DNA of 20,838 nt from Bacteroidia bacterium. GTDB lineage: Bacteria > Bacteroidota > Bacteroidia > Bacteroidales > Azobacteroidaceae. Positions 7,334 through 14,187 of the stretch are shown one piece after another. Below the pieces are notes generated by a model. That model saw only the letters and a list, made by a program, of their open reading frames with translations, did not search any database and was not told the DNA's origin. The DNA lies in NCBI GenBank assembly GCA_025996865.1, contig BNTV01000091.1, positions 1 to 20,838 on the forward strand. The letters run 5' to 3'. Position 1 is the first letter of the stretch. Each line of letters starts with the position of its first letter. The position numbers were made by a program, and so were the translations under genes.

Positions 7334-9868
7334 ATGATAAAAAGAGGGTTGTATTTTGTTTTATTGTTCGGGTTGTATTTTTCTGCATTCGCCGATACCG
7401 TTCCGGGAACCGGGCTGCGGTTTCGTTCATTTGAGGTTGATAAAGACAAAAGAACGTCCTTGAATCTGACACCCGATGAACCGCTCAAATTTTCCAAGGG
7501 ATTTTCTATGGAATTTGATTTCAACCTAAGCCCGCAAGGAGAAAATTTCGGGCATATTTTCCGCATCATAGGAAATGACAGTTTGAATATTGATTTTCTG
7601 TCCGATGTCAGAACATTCTCGAATTTTTTGTTAATTATCGGAAATAAGACGGTAGCCCAATTCAATACAAATGAAATACCGGGTTTCGATTTCGGGCAAT
7701 GGATGAAAATCAAAATTGATTGTAACCTGAAAGAAAACGAGATTGCCTTTTCATTCAACGATATAAGTAAAGTCGTTGATTATCCGGTTACTAAATTAAA
7801 TAAATTCCGGATTTACTTTGGCGGAAACTTAGACGCAAAATTTTCTACCACCGATATTCCTCCTATGTCCATCAAAAACATCCGGATTCACAACGAAAAG
7901 GGTGTTTTGGTTAGAAACTGGGAATTGTTAAAACATGGAAATGATTGTGTTTACGACAGTTGTGAAAATGCCAAAGCCATTGTCACGAATCCCGTTTGGG
8001 AAATAGACAGCCATGTAACCTGGCAGAAAAAAACGGCTTTTTCCCTGCCGGAAATTTCCTTGAAAATGGCTTACGATAAGCAATCCAACCGGTTTTTTAT
8101 CGTCGGGAAACGGCAGCTTATCATCTACGATATACCGGCTCAAACCTCGGATTCGGTAGATTATGTCTCCGGCATTCCGTTTAATGAAAATTGTAATCAG
8201 TTGGTGTATGATGAAAAAAAATCCCGTTTGATTTCTTATAACTTTTTTAATAACGATTTGAATTATTTTGATTTTGAAACCAAAACATGGACCAATAACA
8301 GCGATAGATTTGTTGATCCTCGTTTCTGGCACAACAACAAGCGCTACTTCCCCGGCGACAGTATGCTGGTTGCTGTCGGAGGTTACGGTTATCATAAGTA
8401 TTCCGCTTTGCTGCAAAAACATAACGCGAGAGAAAATGCCTGGGAGAAAAACGATCTTTCGCTTGACATTTCGCCGCGCTATCTGGCAAGCATGGGCTTG
8501 ATGAAAGATTCCGTCCTGTTGCTGTTCGGAGGTTACGGCAATGCTACCGGCGATCAGTACGAATCGCCGCATAATTACTACGATTTATATGCAATTAACG
8601 CTTATACGGGTAAAGTCTCAAAACTGTGGAACATCGAATCCGTAAAAGACAATTATACAACCGGTAATTCGTTGGTATATAACGAAAAAAACAATTCTTT
8701 CTATGCCTTGGCATACGCCAACAAGAAATACGAGTCGGCTCTTTTGTTGCACGAGTATTCGATAAGCAAGCCGGAATTGAAGGTCTATGGCGATTCCATT
8801 CCTTATTTTTTCAATGATGTGGAATCCTATTGCGATTTGTATTTTCCCGACAACCGGTCGGAGTTAATAGCCGTAACGTCTTGGATAAAAGACAATAAAA
8901 CCGAAATAGGCATTTATTCCATCGCTTTTCCTCCGTTAAGCAGGGAAGAGGTTTTGCAGATTGAAAAATCAGAACCGGTCAACCGGAAATTGATACTGCC
9001 GCTTGCCGCGTTGGCCGTTCTAACCGGTTTGTTCTTTATTCTGAAAAACAGATTGAAAAAACGGCAATCCGGATTGTCGGACGAAGATTTGCCCGCTCCT
9101 GTTATTTCAAAACTGCCTAAACTTCCGAAAGAAAAGGAAATAGCGCCATCCATTAACATATTGGGTGATTTTAAGATATTGGATTCCGACGGCAATAACC
9201 TGTCGAATAACCTGACGCCAACCGCTAAACAGATTTTTCTGATGGTTCTGTTTGCAACAGTAAAAAAGAGAGGAGGGGTTACATCCCAGATGCTCCACGA
9301 TCTTCTTTGGCCGGATAAAGATTACGACAGCGCCCGGAATAACCGCAACGTATATATCAACCGCCTCAGAGTGATATTGAAAAATGTAGGAAACCTGAAG
9401 ATTTTCAAGCAGGAAGGTTATTGGGTTATTTCTGATTTCAAAGAAGTCTATTGCGATTACGAGCGGGTATTGTCGCTGATTAAGCAGTTTAATGAGAACC
9501 CGGAGTTTGATTTTTCCTTGTTGAACAGTATCCTTGATATTGCACAAAAAGGGAAATTATTGCCTCACTACGAAGCGGAATGGCTCGACGAATACAAAAG
9601 CCAGTACTCCGACCTGATCATTGAATTTCTGCTCGAAATTGTGAATTTGCCCGGATTGCAGAACGACTTACCGTTGTTGTTGCGTATTTCGGATATTATT
9701 TTGCAGCAAGACAATACCGAAGAAACCGGGATTCGCATGAAATGCAACACCTTGGTTCGGTTGGGTAAAAAGAATCAAGCCCTGCTATGCTTCAAAAAAT
9801 TCTCCGAAGAACATCAAATTCTTTTTGGCGTTGAGACCACTTTGAAATTTAAGGATATGCTGAAATAG
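7334..9868 (+). CDS. Membrane-spanning transcriptional regulator: LamG-like + Kelch sensor, TM helix, SARP-type winged helix + BTAD
   Basis: An 844-aa protein. A signal peptide at 1-20 (cut after SAFA) exports the N-terminal half. Residues ~30-200 look like a concanavalin/LamG beta-sandwich (SMEFDFNLSP, RIYFGGNLDAK, IKNIRIHNEKG). Residues ~225-540 form a Kelch-like propeller with VGGYGYHKYSAL and LLFGGYGN. A single TM helix (LILPLAALAVLTGLFFIL, ~552-570) ends in a Lys/Arg-rich stop-transfer sequence. The cytoplasmic part starts with an OmpR/SARP-type winged helix (~607-695; ILGDFKIL, LTPTAKQIFLMVLF, LLWPDK, NRNVYINRLRVILK, EGYWVI). A helical BTAD-like domain runs to the end. Such an architecture would bind DNA directly from the membrane in response to an external ligand, without a histidine kinase; this is inference. 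No ligand or target site is evident. Annotation by similarity may call it only a Kelch or galactose-oxidase-like protein. Confidence in the domain order is good. Confidence 0.8.
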   Translation: MIKRGLYFVLLFGLYFSAFADTVPGTGLRFRSFEVDKDKRTSLNLTPDEPLKFSKGFSMEFDFNLSPQGENFGHIFRIIGNDSLNIDFLSDVRTFSNFLLIIGNKTVAQFNTNEIPGFDFGQWMKIKIDCNLKENEIAFSFNDISKVVDYPVTKLNKFRIYFGGNLDAKFSTTDIPPMSIKNIRIHNEKGVLVRNWELLKHGNDCVYDSCENAKAIVTNPVWEIDSHVTWQKKTAFSLPEISLKMAYDKQSNRFFIVGKRQLIIYDIPAQTSDSVDYVSGIPFNENCNQLVYDEKKSRLISYNFFNNDLNYFDFETKTWTNNSDRFVDPRFWHNNKRYFPGDSMLVAVGGYGYHKYSALLQKHNARENAWEKNDLSLDISPRYLASMGLMKDSVLLLFGGYGNATGDQYESPHNYYDLYAINAYTGKVSKLWNIESVKDNYTTGNSLVYNEKNNSFYALAYANKKYESALLLHEYSISKPELKVYGDSIPYFFNDVESYCDLYFPDNRSELIAVTSWIKDNKTEIGIYSIAFPPLSREEVLQIEKSEPVNRKLILPLAALAVLTGLFFILKNRLKKRQSGLSDEDLPAPVISKLPKLPKEKEIAPSINILGDFKILDSDGNNLSNNLTPTAKQIFLMVLFATVKKRGGVTSQMLHDLLWPDKDYDSARNNRNVYINRLRVILKNVGNLKIFKQEGYWVISDFKEVYCDYERVLSLIKQFNENPEFDFSLLNSILDIAQKGKLLPHYEAEWLDEYKSQYSDLIIEFLLEIVNLPGLQNDLPLLLRISDIILQQDNTEETGIRMKCNTLVRLGKKNQALLCFKKFSEEHQILFGVETTLKFKDMLK

Positions 9869-9925
9869 GGAATCTGCAAATAGATGGTTGCACTGAGATA
9901 ATTTTTGCAAAACTTTCGCTTTTTT

Positions 9926-9957
9926 CTTGCATTGTTCGTAAAAAAGACATAAATTTA
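9926..9957 (+). promoter_or_regulatory. Weak Bacteroidota-type promoter before the decayed lipoprotein cluster
   Basis: CTTG at 9926-9929, exactly 20 nt, then TAAATTTA at 9950-9957, so each box has one mismatch. It lies in the 108-bp gap after the regulator gene and points at the ORF starting at 9977. Nothing else is seen in this gap. Confidence 0.4.
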
Positions 9958-9976
9958 CCCTGTTTTATCCATAAAG

Positions 9977-10114
9977 ATGGAACGAATAAACACAATGACC
10001 CGTGACTTTTTTGAAGGAATACCCAAAAGTGCACTATCAATGGATGAAGAAAAATTGTCGGTGGAATGTACTGAATTGAAAAGTCTTTACAATAACAATA
10101 AAAATAAAGAGTTT
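9977..10114 (+). other. Short leader ORF segment of unknown nature before the first beta-propeller remnant
   Basis: An ATG at 9977 opens a frame that runs without a stop into the lipoprotein remnant at 10115, giving a 46-residue N-terminal extension (MERINTMTRDFFEGIP, then an acidic/Ser-rich part ending KNKEF). A lipoprotein signal beginning at residue 47 could not function with such an extension, so the real lipoprotein start is the ATG at 10115. This stretch is either leader RNA or the stub of another gene fused by deletion. I do not recognise it. Confidence 0.3.
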
Positions 10115-10399
10115 ATGAAAAGATTAAATACAATTTTGCCAATTATTCTGTTTGTAATAGCAGGATTTGGAGGATGTAAGCAATCCGGCAACCCAAACGA
10201 TGACTTCATTAGAGTTGATGTTACAGCAAATTATCCAAAGAAGGAACTTATTCTTCAGGACTTTATGGATGTGGAATACATTCCGTTGGAAACCGACCGG
10301 CTTATTGCGGATTACGAGGACGGTAAACTGAAAGAAATCGCCGCAACATTGAACGAAGATTCAAATCCGGTGATTATGTTGATAAAGCACAAGAAATAG
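10115..10399 (+). pseudogene. 6-bladed beta-propeller lipoprotein, internally deleted
   Basis: The 94-codon ORF joins the two ends of a Bacteroidota 6-bladed beta-propeller lipoprotein. The N-terminal part has a lipoprotein signal (IILFVIAGFGGC), then RVDVTANYPKKELILQDF and VEYIPLETD, the usual opening of this family. After roughly residue 68 it jumps to YEDGKLKEIAATLNEDSNPVI and IKHKK, the usual extreme C terminus. The propeller itself, normally about 300 residues, is missing. The reading frame is kept, so a small lipoprotein could still be made, but it would lack the fold. The deletion point is near 10310. Paralogous debris follows directly. The family assignment is from remembered sequence style and is fairly confident. 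Confidence 0.65.
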
Positions 10400-10417
10400 T
10401 GGTTAGTGGTTAGTGGT
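10397..10417 (+). repeat. Three tandem copies of TAGTGGT
   Basis: The heptamer TAGTGGT is repeated three times without interruption, the first copy starting with the stop codon of the preceding remnant. Slippage or a rearrangement at this point is possible. No function is evident. Confidence 0.75.
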
Positions 10418-10493
10418 TAATGGAACAAAGATAGAACAGAACTTGGAGAAAATTGTTGATATGCTTGTACTGAGCAACTTAGATGATATACGA

Positions 10494-10615
10494 ATAAAAA
10501 AAACAAATTCAATTTTGGCAATTATTCTGCTTGTTATGGCAGGATGCGGAGGAGGCAACAAACAATCAACCGATGAATTAATAACAGTTGATGTTACAAA
10601 AACAAACTATGCGCT
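10494..10615 (+). pseudogene. 5' stub of a second beta-propeller lipoprotein
   Basis: The lipoprotein leader KKTNSILAIILLVMAGC, followed by GGGNKQSTDELITVDVTK, is clearly paralogous to the leader at 10115. The position where the Met start would be (10494) reads ATA, which suggests the start codon has been lost; upstream in-frame ATGs only give an unlikely extension. After VDVTKTNY the homology ends and the sequence passes, out of frame, into the aspartyl-protease remnant. It is therefore a truncated chimera left by deletion. Confidence 0.55.
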
Positions 10616-11008
10616 GTTCGCGGATATCTTATCGGACAAAACTTCCTCAAACGTTTCAATGTGTTTATTGACAGAAAGAATTGGCAAATAGGCTTGCAAC
10701 CGATAAAAAACTTTCAGCGGATAGTTAATCCTTTAGGGCGCCGTTTTCATTATTCTGCACCCAAGAATTCAGAAGGGAAATATATTGTGACGAAGATAGC
10801 GGACTATAAAGACAATTATTACAAAACAGCGGGTTTGCAGGAAGGAGATGAGATAATAGCAATAAATGACAAACTTTTCAAAGATATAACTTATGAAGAA
10901 AGCCGCGAATTTTATAAGAAGGATACATTGGTATTGGATATTATCCGCGATGGGGAATCACTGAAAATAGTGGTGCCGGTAGATAAAAATGAAAAACAAG
11001 GGGATTGA
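10616..11008 (+). pseudogene. 3' half of a retropepsin-like aspartyl protease with C-terminal PDZ domain
   Basis: Read in the frame containing GTG 10661, the sequence runs GYLIGQNFLKRFNVFIDRKN, then IGLQPIKNFQRIVNPLG, the end of the retropepsin-like fold in Bacteroidota secreted proteases. It continues into a PDZ domain (IVTKIADYKDNYYKTAGLQE, then GDEIIAINDKLFKDITYEES and VLDIIRDG with LKIVVPVDKN) and a normal-looking stop. The catalytic DTG-type N-terminal half is missing, replaced by the lipoprotein stub in another frame. A start at GTG 10661 would give a PDZ-only protein of 115 aa, but nothing suggests it is expressed. The remnant is convincing; the former function is by family similarity. 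Confidence 0.65.
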
Positions 11009-11018
11009 AAAATAAATG

Positions 11019-11144
11019 TTAATAAAATTTACCACACAATGAATACAATTTATCCTTATCTTCTTTTAGTCTAACATCAATTATTTCCACCGTTTTATCC
11101 GGATATACTAAAAGCGTAAAAGGAACAGCACCACTTGGATTGTC
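11019..11144 (-). pseudogene. C-terminal fragment of an unknown minus-strand gene, cut by the IS
   Basis: On the minus strand the 41 codons from 11144 down to the TAA at 11019-11021 are open and protein-like: DNPSGAVPFTLLVYPDKTVE, then IIDVRLKEDKDKLYSLC and GKFY. The fragment ends exactly at the left inverted repeat of the IS remnant, which fits an insertion into a gene transcribed right to left. On the other side of the IS, the minus strand has a short ATG-initiated stretch (MTCANKSIYGL) that might be its start, but most of the gene is gone. The family is not recognised. It may be fortuitous, yet the low-complexity-free composition argues for a real relic. Confidence 0.45.
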
Positions 11145-11701
11145 AGGGCAAACGCATCTAAATTTAACAAATTTAAATACTAAAGTATCGAACGCTTCAC
11201 GAGCGATTCATATTGTCAGTGCATGGTCCAAAGCCAACCAGTTGAGTTTAGGACAGGTCAAGGTTGATGAAAAGTCGAATGAAATCACGGCTATACCGAA
11301 GTTGTTGGATGTTTTAGTTGTCAAAGGATGCCTCGTCACCATAGATGCGATGGGCTGTCAGCGGGAGATTGCCGCCAGGATAATAGAAAAAGTAGCCGAT
11401 TACCTTTTAGCCGTCAAAGGCAATCAGAGATGCTTGGAAGAGAATGCCGAGGCGGTGTCCGCTCGCACTGGGGTATTGAAAATAATTTGCATTGGCAATT
11501 AGATGTTTCATTCAATGAAGATGATAGCCGGAAAAGAGAGGGCTATGCAGCTCAAAATTTTTCCACGCTTTGTCGTATTGCGCTTAATCTAATCAAACAT
11601 GAACAATCGAAAAAGAGAAGTGTGAAAGGGAAAAGACTTGATGCTGGATGGAATAATGATTATTTATTGAAAATCCTAATAAATTAAGATGCGTTTGCCC
11701 T
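11145..11701 (+). mobile_element. ISAs1-family insertion sequence, deletion derivative (557 bp) with intact terminal inverted repeats
   Basis: AGGGCAAACGCATCT at 11145-11159 is perfectly inverted at 11687-11701. The repeat extends to 20 of 21 matching positions (AAATTT versus TAATTT in the next six bases). Between the ends lies a broken ISAs1 transposase gene. Full ISAs1-family elements are about 1.2-1.4 kb, so over half has been lost. No convincing 8-10 bp target duplication is visible at the flanks, suggesting later rearrangement. With both ends intact the element might still be moved by a transposase supplied elsewhere. Confidence 0.75.
11185..11687 (+). pseudogene. ISAs1-family transposase, broken
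   Basis: The first part (frame of 11140) reads SRAIHIVSAWSKANQLSLGQ, KSNEITAIPKLLDVLVVKG and VTIDAMGCQREIA, then DYLLAVKGNQ, all hallmarks of the ISAs1 DDE domain. Near 11440-11457 the homology jumps to another frame: VRSHWGIENNLHWQLDVSFN, EDDSRKREGYAAQNFSTLCR, IALNLIKHE. The second catalytic Asp (TIDAMG) and the Glu (IEN) are present. The first Asp (normally in a DGK motif just before HIVSAW) and the whole N-terminal domain are deleted, as are roughly 90 residues between NQ and the RSHW motif. It cannot encode an active transposase. The stop TAA lies in the right inverted repeat. Confidence 0.8.
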
Positions 11702-11719
11702 AGGCCGTATATACTTTTG

Positions 11720-11751
11720 TTTGCGCAAGTCATTTTTTTGAAGTATGTTTG
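11720..11751 (+). promoter_or_regulatory. Consensus promoter of the VIT-vWA-TonB gene
   Basis: TTTG at 11720-11723, exactly 20 nt, then TATGTTTG at 11744-11751: both boxes and the spacing match the Bacteroidota consensus. The ATG at 11813 follows after a leader of about 55 nt. Another -7-like TACTTTTG lies at 11712-11719 but has no matching upstream box. The promoter starts 18 bp past the end of the IS remnant. Confidence 0.75.
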
Positions 11752-11812
11752 CATAATTGAATTTTCGTCGAGCGAGTGAAGTAATTCTATATAGAGAACA
11801 AATTATGTACCT

Positions 11813-14116
11813 ATGGAAAGCAAGATGTTTGTGTTTGTATGTCTGATGATGGTAGCCAGCATCTTACCGGCTAAAAATCAGGAAAATACGGAAGATAAGA
11901 CCTTATCTCCCTATTTTGTAGTGTTGAGTGAAAATCCGGATGTAGATAATTTACCATTGAAAGAAACTTCCGTGAAAGCCGGTATTGCCGGCGTCATTGC
12001 GGATGTTACGATTAAACAAACGTATGTAAATTCAGGTAAAAATACACTGGAAGCGATTTATACGTTTCCAATGTCCACGAAAGCGGCTGTGTATGGCATG
12101 AAAATGACTATCGGAACACGTATTATTACCGCTAAAATCGAAGAGAAAGAAAAAGCGAGAAAGGATTACGAAAAAGCCAAATCGGAAGGCAAACGGGCTT
12201 CCCTGTTGGAGCAGAGCCGTCCGAATGTGTTTACGATGAACGTTTCAAACATTGCTGTAAACGATACGATTGTGGTGGAACTGAAATATACCGAATTGTT
12301 GGTTCCCGAAAAAGGACAGTATTCCTTTGTATATCCGACTGTGGCGGGACCGCGTTATTCAAAGAAAAACAACAAGGAAGCAAGTTTGGCGGATGAATTT
12401 GTTTCCACGCCTTATACCAAAGCCGGCGAAATGCCCGCTTATGATTTTGATTTCGAACTGAATATCAATGCGGGAATTCCTGTTCAGGATGTAACTTGCC
12501 ATACGCATAAAATGCTTATTTCTCATCCCGAGCTGAATCAGGCCGTTGCGAAGTTAGACCCGGCAGAAATTAAAGGCGGCAACCGGGATGTGGTTGTCAA
12601 TTACTCCTTGCAAGGCAACAAGATAGAATCCGGAATGATGTTGTATCAAGGCGAAGACGAAAATTTCTTCCTGATGATGGTGCAACCGCCTAAGAAAGTG
12701 TTGAAAGAAAATATTCCCGCGCGCGAATACATTTTTATTGTCGATGTTTCCGGTTCCATGCACGGATTTCCTTTGGATATTTCGAAAAAATTGTTGCGCA
12801 ATCTGATTCTCAATTTGAATCCGGATGATAAATTCAATGTGCTGCTCTTTTCCGGAACTACCGGTTTGCTGAATAGTAATTCACTGAATGCCAACCCGGA
12901 AAATATCGACTGGGCAGTCCGGTTTATTGACAGTCAACAAGGCGGAGGCGGTACCGAACTCTTGCAGGCTTTGGAAACGGCGTATGCCATTCCCCGTCCC
13001 GATCCCGATTTGTCCCGTACTTTTGTTGTCGTAACCGATGGTTATGTGGATGTGGAAAAAGAAGCTTTTGAGCTGATTCGTAAAAACAGCGGGAATACCA
13101 ACTTTTTCAGTTTCGGCATTGGCAGTACCGTCAATCGTTATCTGATTGAAGGAATGGCATTTATGGGAAACGGTGAACCGATGATTATTACGGAACGGGA
13201 AGACGCTGAAAAACAAGCCGAACGATTCCGGAATTACATCAATACGCCTGTTCTGACGCAGATAAAAGCGAATTTTGGTTCTTTCAAGACATACGATGTT
13301 GAACCGTCTTCCGTGCCCGATATGCTTGCCGAACGTCCTATTATCATTTTCGGTAAATATAAAGGTACACCCGCCGGCGCTGTAACTTTATCCGGAAAAA
13401 CCGGTCGGAAAGCCTATAAGCAGTCTTTCTACCTGTCGGCGATTCCGCCCAATCCTGCTTATTCCGCCCTTCGCTATTTGTGGGCGCGCGAACGAATCAA
13501 ATATCTGGATTATATGAGGTCTAACGGTTATTCTTACAGCGATTCGCAAGCAAACGACGAAGCGGTGAAAAAGATTACAGAACTTGGATTGAAATATAAT
13601 TTGATGACCAATTATACTTCTTTTATTGCCATTGACGAACAAATAGTGATGAAAGACGGGGAATTGATAACCGTGAAACAACCGCTTCCGATGCCGGAAG
13701 GGGTATCTGATTATGCCGCAGGTTACGAGATGGCGGATATAAGTGCCCACAAAATAATAATACAAGAGGAAATAACGGAAAAACGAATATTTGAACATGT
13801 AGAAATGATGCCTCAATTTCCGGGAGGCGATAAAGCTTTGTTTGTTTTTCTTGCTCAAAACATCATTTATCCGCTCAAAGCCATTCGACGAGGAATAGAA
13901 GGAAGAGTCATTTTGAAATTTATGGTGGCGGCAGACGGTTCGATTACGGATATTGAAGTGCTGAAAAGGCTTGATCCTTTGTTGGATAAAGAAGCTGTTA
14001 GGGTAGTAAAATTGATGCCCAAATGGATACCCGGTCGACAAAACGGACAACCGGTAAATATGTATTTTAATTTACCTGTTGTTTTTAGACTGCAACGGCA
14101 AAACAGTAAAAAATGA
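11813..14116 (+). CDS. VIT domain + von Willebrand A domain + TonB C-terminal domain fusion protein
   Basis: A 767-aa exported protein with a signal peptide at ~1-20 (VFVCLMMVASILPA). Residues ~35-165 form a VIT domain: VIADVTIKQTYVN, LEAIYTFPMS, ARKDYEKAKSEGKRASLLEQ, PNVFTMNVSNI. A vWA domain follows (~300-480) with an intact MIDAS opening VDVSGSMHG at 310-318 and a TDGYVD strand, so it should bind a metal-dependent ligand. After a linker rich in beta and helix, residues ~665-762 are a textbook Bacteroidota TonB C-terminal domain: MMPQFPGGDKALFVFL, IEGRVILKFMVAADGSI, LDKEAVRVVKLMPKWIPG, NGQPVNMYFNLPVVFRL. VIT-vWA proteins mediate protein-protein contacts. A TonB_C without the usual N-terminal anchor and Pro-rich spacer more likely acts as a periplasmic binding module than as an energy transducer. 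It overlaps the next tiny ORF by ATGA. The domain calls are confident and the role is unknown. Confidence 0.85.
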   Translation: MESKMFVFVCLMMVASILPAKNQENTEDKTLSPYFVVLSENPDVDNLPLKETSVKAGIAGVIADVTIKQTYVNSGKNTLEAIYTFPMSTKAAVYGMKMTIGTRIITAKIEEKEKARKDYEKAKSEGKRASLLEQSRPNVFTMNVSNIAVNDTIVVELKYTELLVPEKGQYSFVYPTVAGPRYSKKNNKEASLADEFVSTPYTKAGEMPAYDFDFELNINAGIPVQDVTCHTHKMLISHPELNQAVAKLDPAEIKGGNRDVVVNYSLQGNKIESGMMLYQGEDENFFLMMVQPPKKVLKENIPAREYIFIVDVSGSMHGFPLDISKKLLRNLILNLNPDDKFNVLLFSGTTGLLNSNSLNANPENIDWAVRFIDSQQGGGGTELLQALETAYAIPRPDPDLSRTFVVVTDGYVDVEKEAFELIRKNSGNTNFFSFGIGSTVNRYLIEGMAFMGNGEPMIITEREDAEKQAERFRNYINTPVLTQIKANFGSFKTYDVEPSSVPDMLAERPIIIFGKYKGTPAGAVTLSGKTGRKAYKQSFYLSAIPPNPAYSALRYLWARERIKYLDYMRSNGYSYSDSQANDEAVKKITELGLKYNLMTNYTSFIAIDEQIVMKDGELITVKQPLPMPEGVSDYAAGYEMADISAHKIIIQEEITEKRIFEHVEMMPQFPGGDKALFVFLAQNIIYPLKAIRRGIEGRVILKFMVAADGSITDIEVLKRLDPLLDKEAVRVVKLMPKWIPGRQNGQPVNMYFNLPVVFRLQRQNSKK

Positions 14117-14187
14117 AGAAAATTCTTTTTGCCGTTTTTGTATTATTCCTGTTTTTTAGCGCTTGCAGGAAAAAACAGATTAAATAA
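14113..14187 (+). CDS. 24-aa lipoprotein-signal mini-ORF (truncated gene or tiny lipoprotein)
   Basis: The ATG overlaps the TGA stop of the VIT-vWA-TonB gene (ATGA), so translation would be coupled. The peptide is a complete lipoprotein signal, KKILFAVFVLFLFFSAC, followed by RKKQIK and a TAA. Its end overlaps the 3' end of the convergent tssG by 8 bp. The mature part would be only seven residues. It is either a very small lipoprotein or the 5' stub of a longer gene whose body was replaced when the T6SS operon came to lie next to it. No hairpin terminator is seen between the two converging transcripts. Confidence 0.45.
   Translation: MKKILFAVFVLFLFFSACRKKQIK

Noticed and set aside
7928..8572. 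214-codon minus-strand open frame under the Kelch region
   Set aside because: Antisense to the Kelch propeller. No recognisable protein features and no promoter or start context.
11131..11715. Target-site duplication around the ISAs1 derivative
   Set aside because: The 8-10 bases flanking each end (for example TTGGATTGTC and AGGCCGTATA) do not match, so no duplication can be claimed.
11767..11795. Inverted-repeat-like sequence (GAATT...AATTC) in the leader of the VIT-vWA-TonB gene
   Set aside because: Only five matching end bases with a poorly matched interior; not distinguishable from chance in AT-rich sequence.
13388..14050. 220-codon minus-strand open frame under the VIT-vWA-TonB gene
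   Set aside because: Antisense shadow. The TonB domain on the plus strand is unmistakable, and the minus-strand translation is rich in Phe, His and Arg without any motif.
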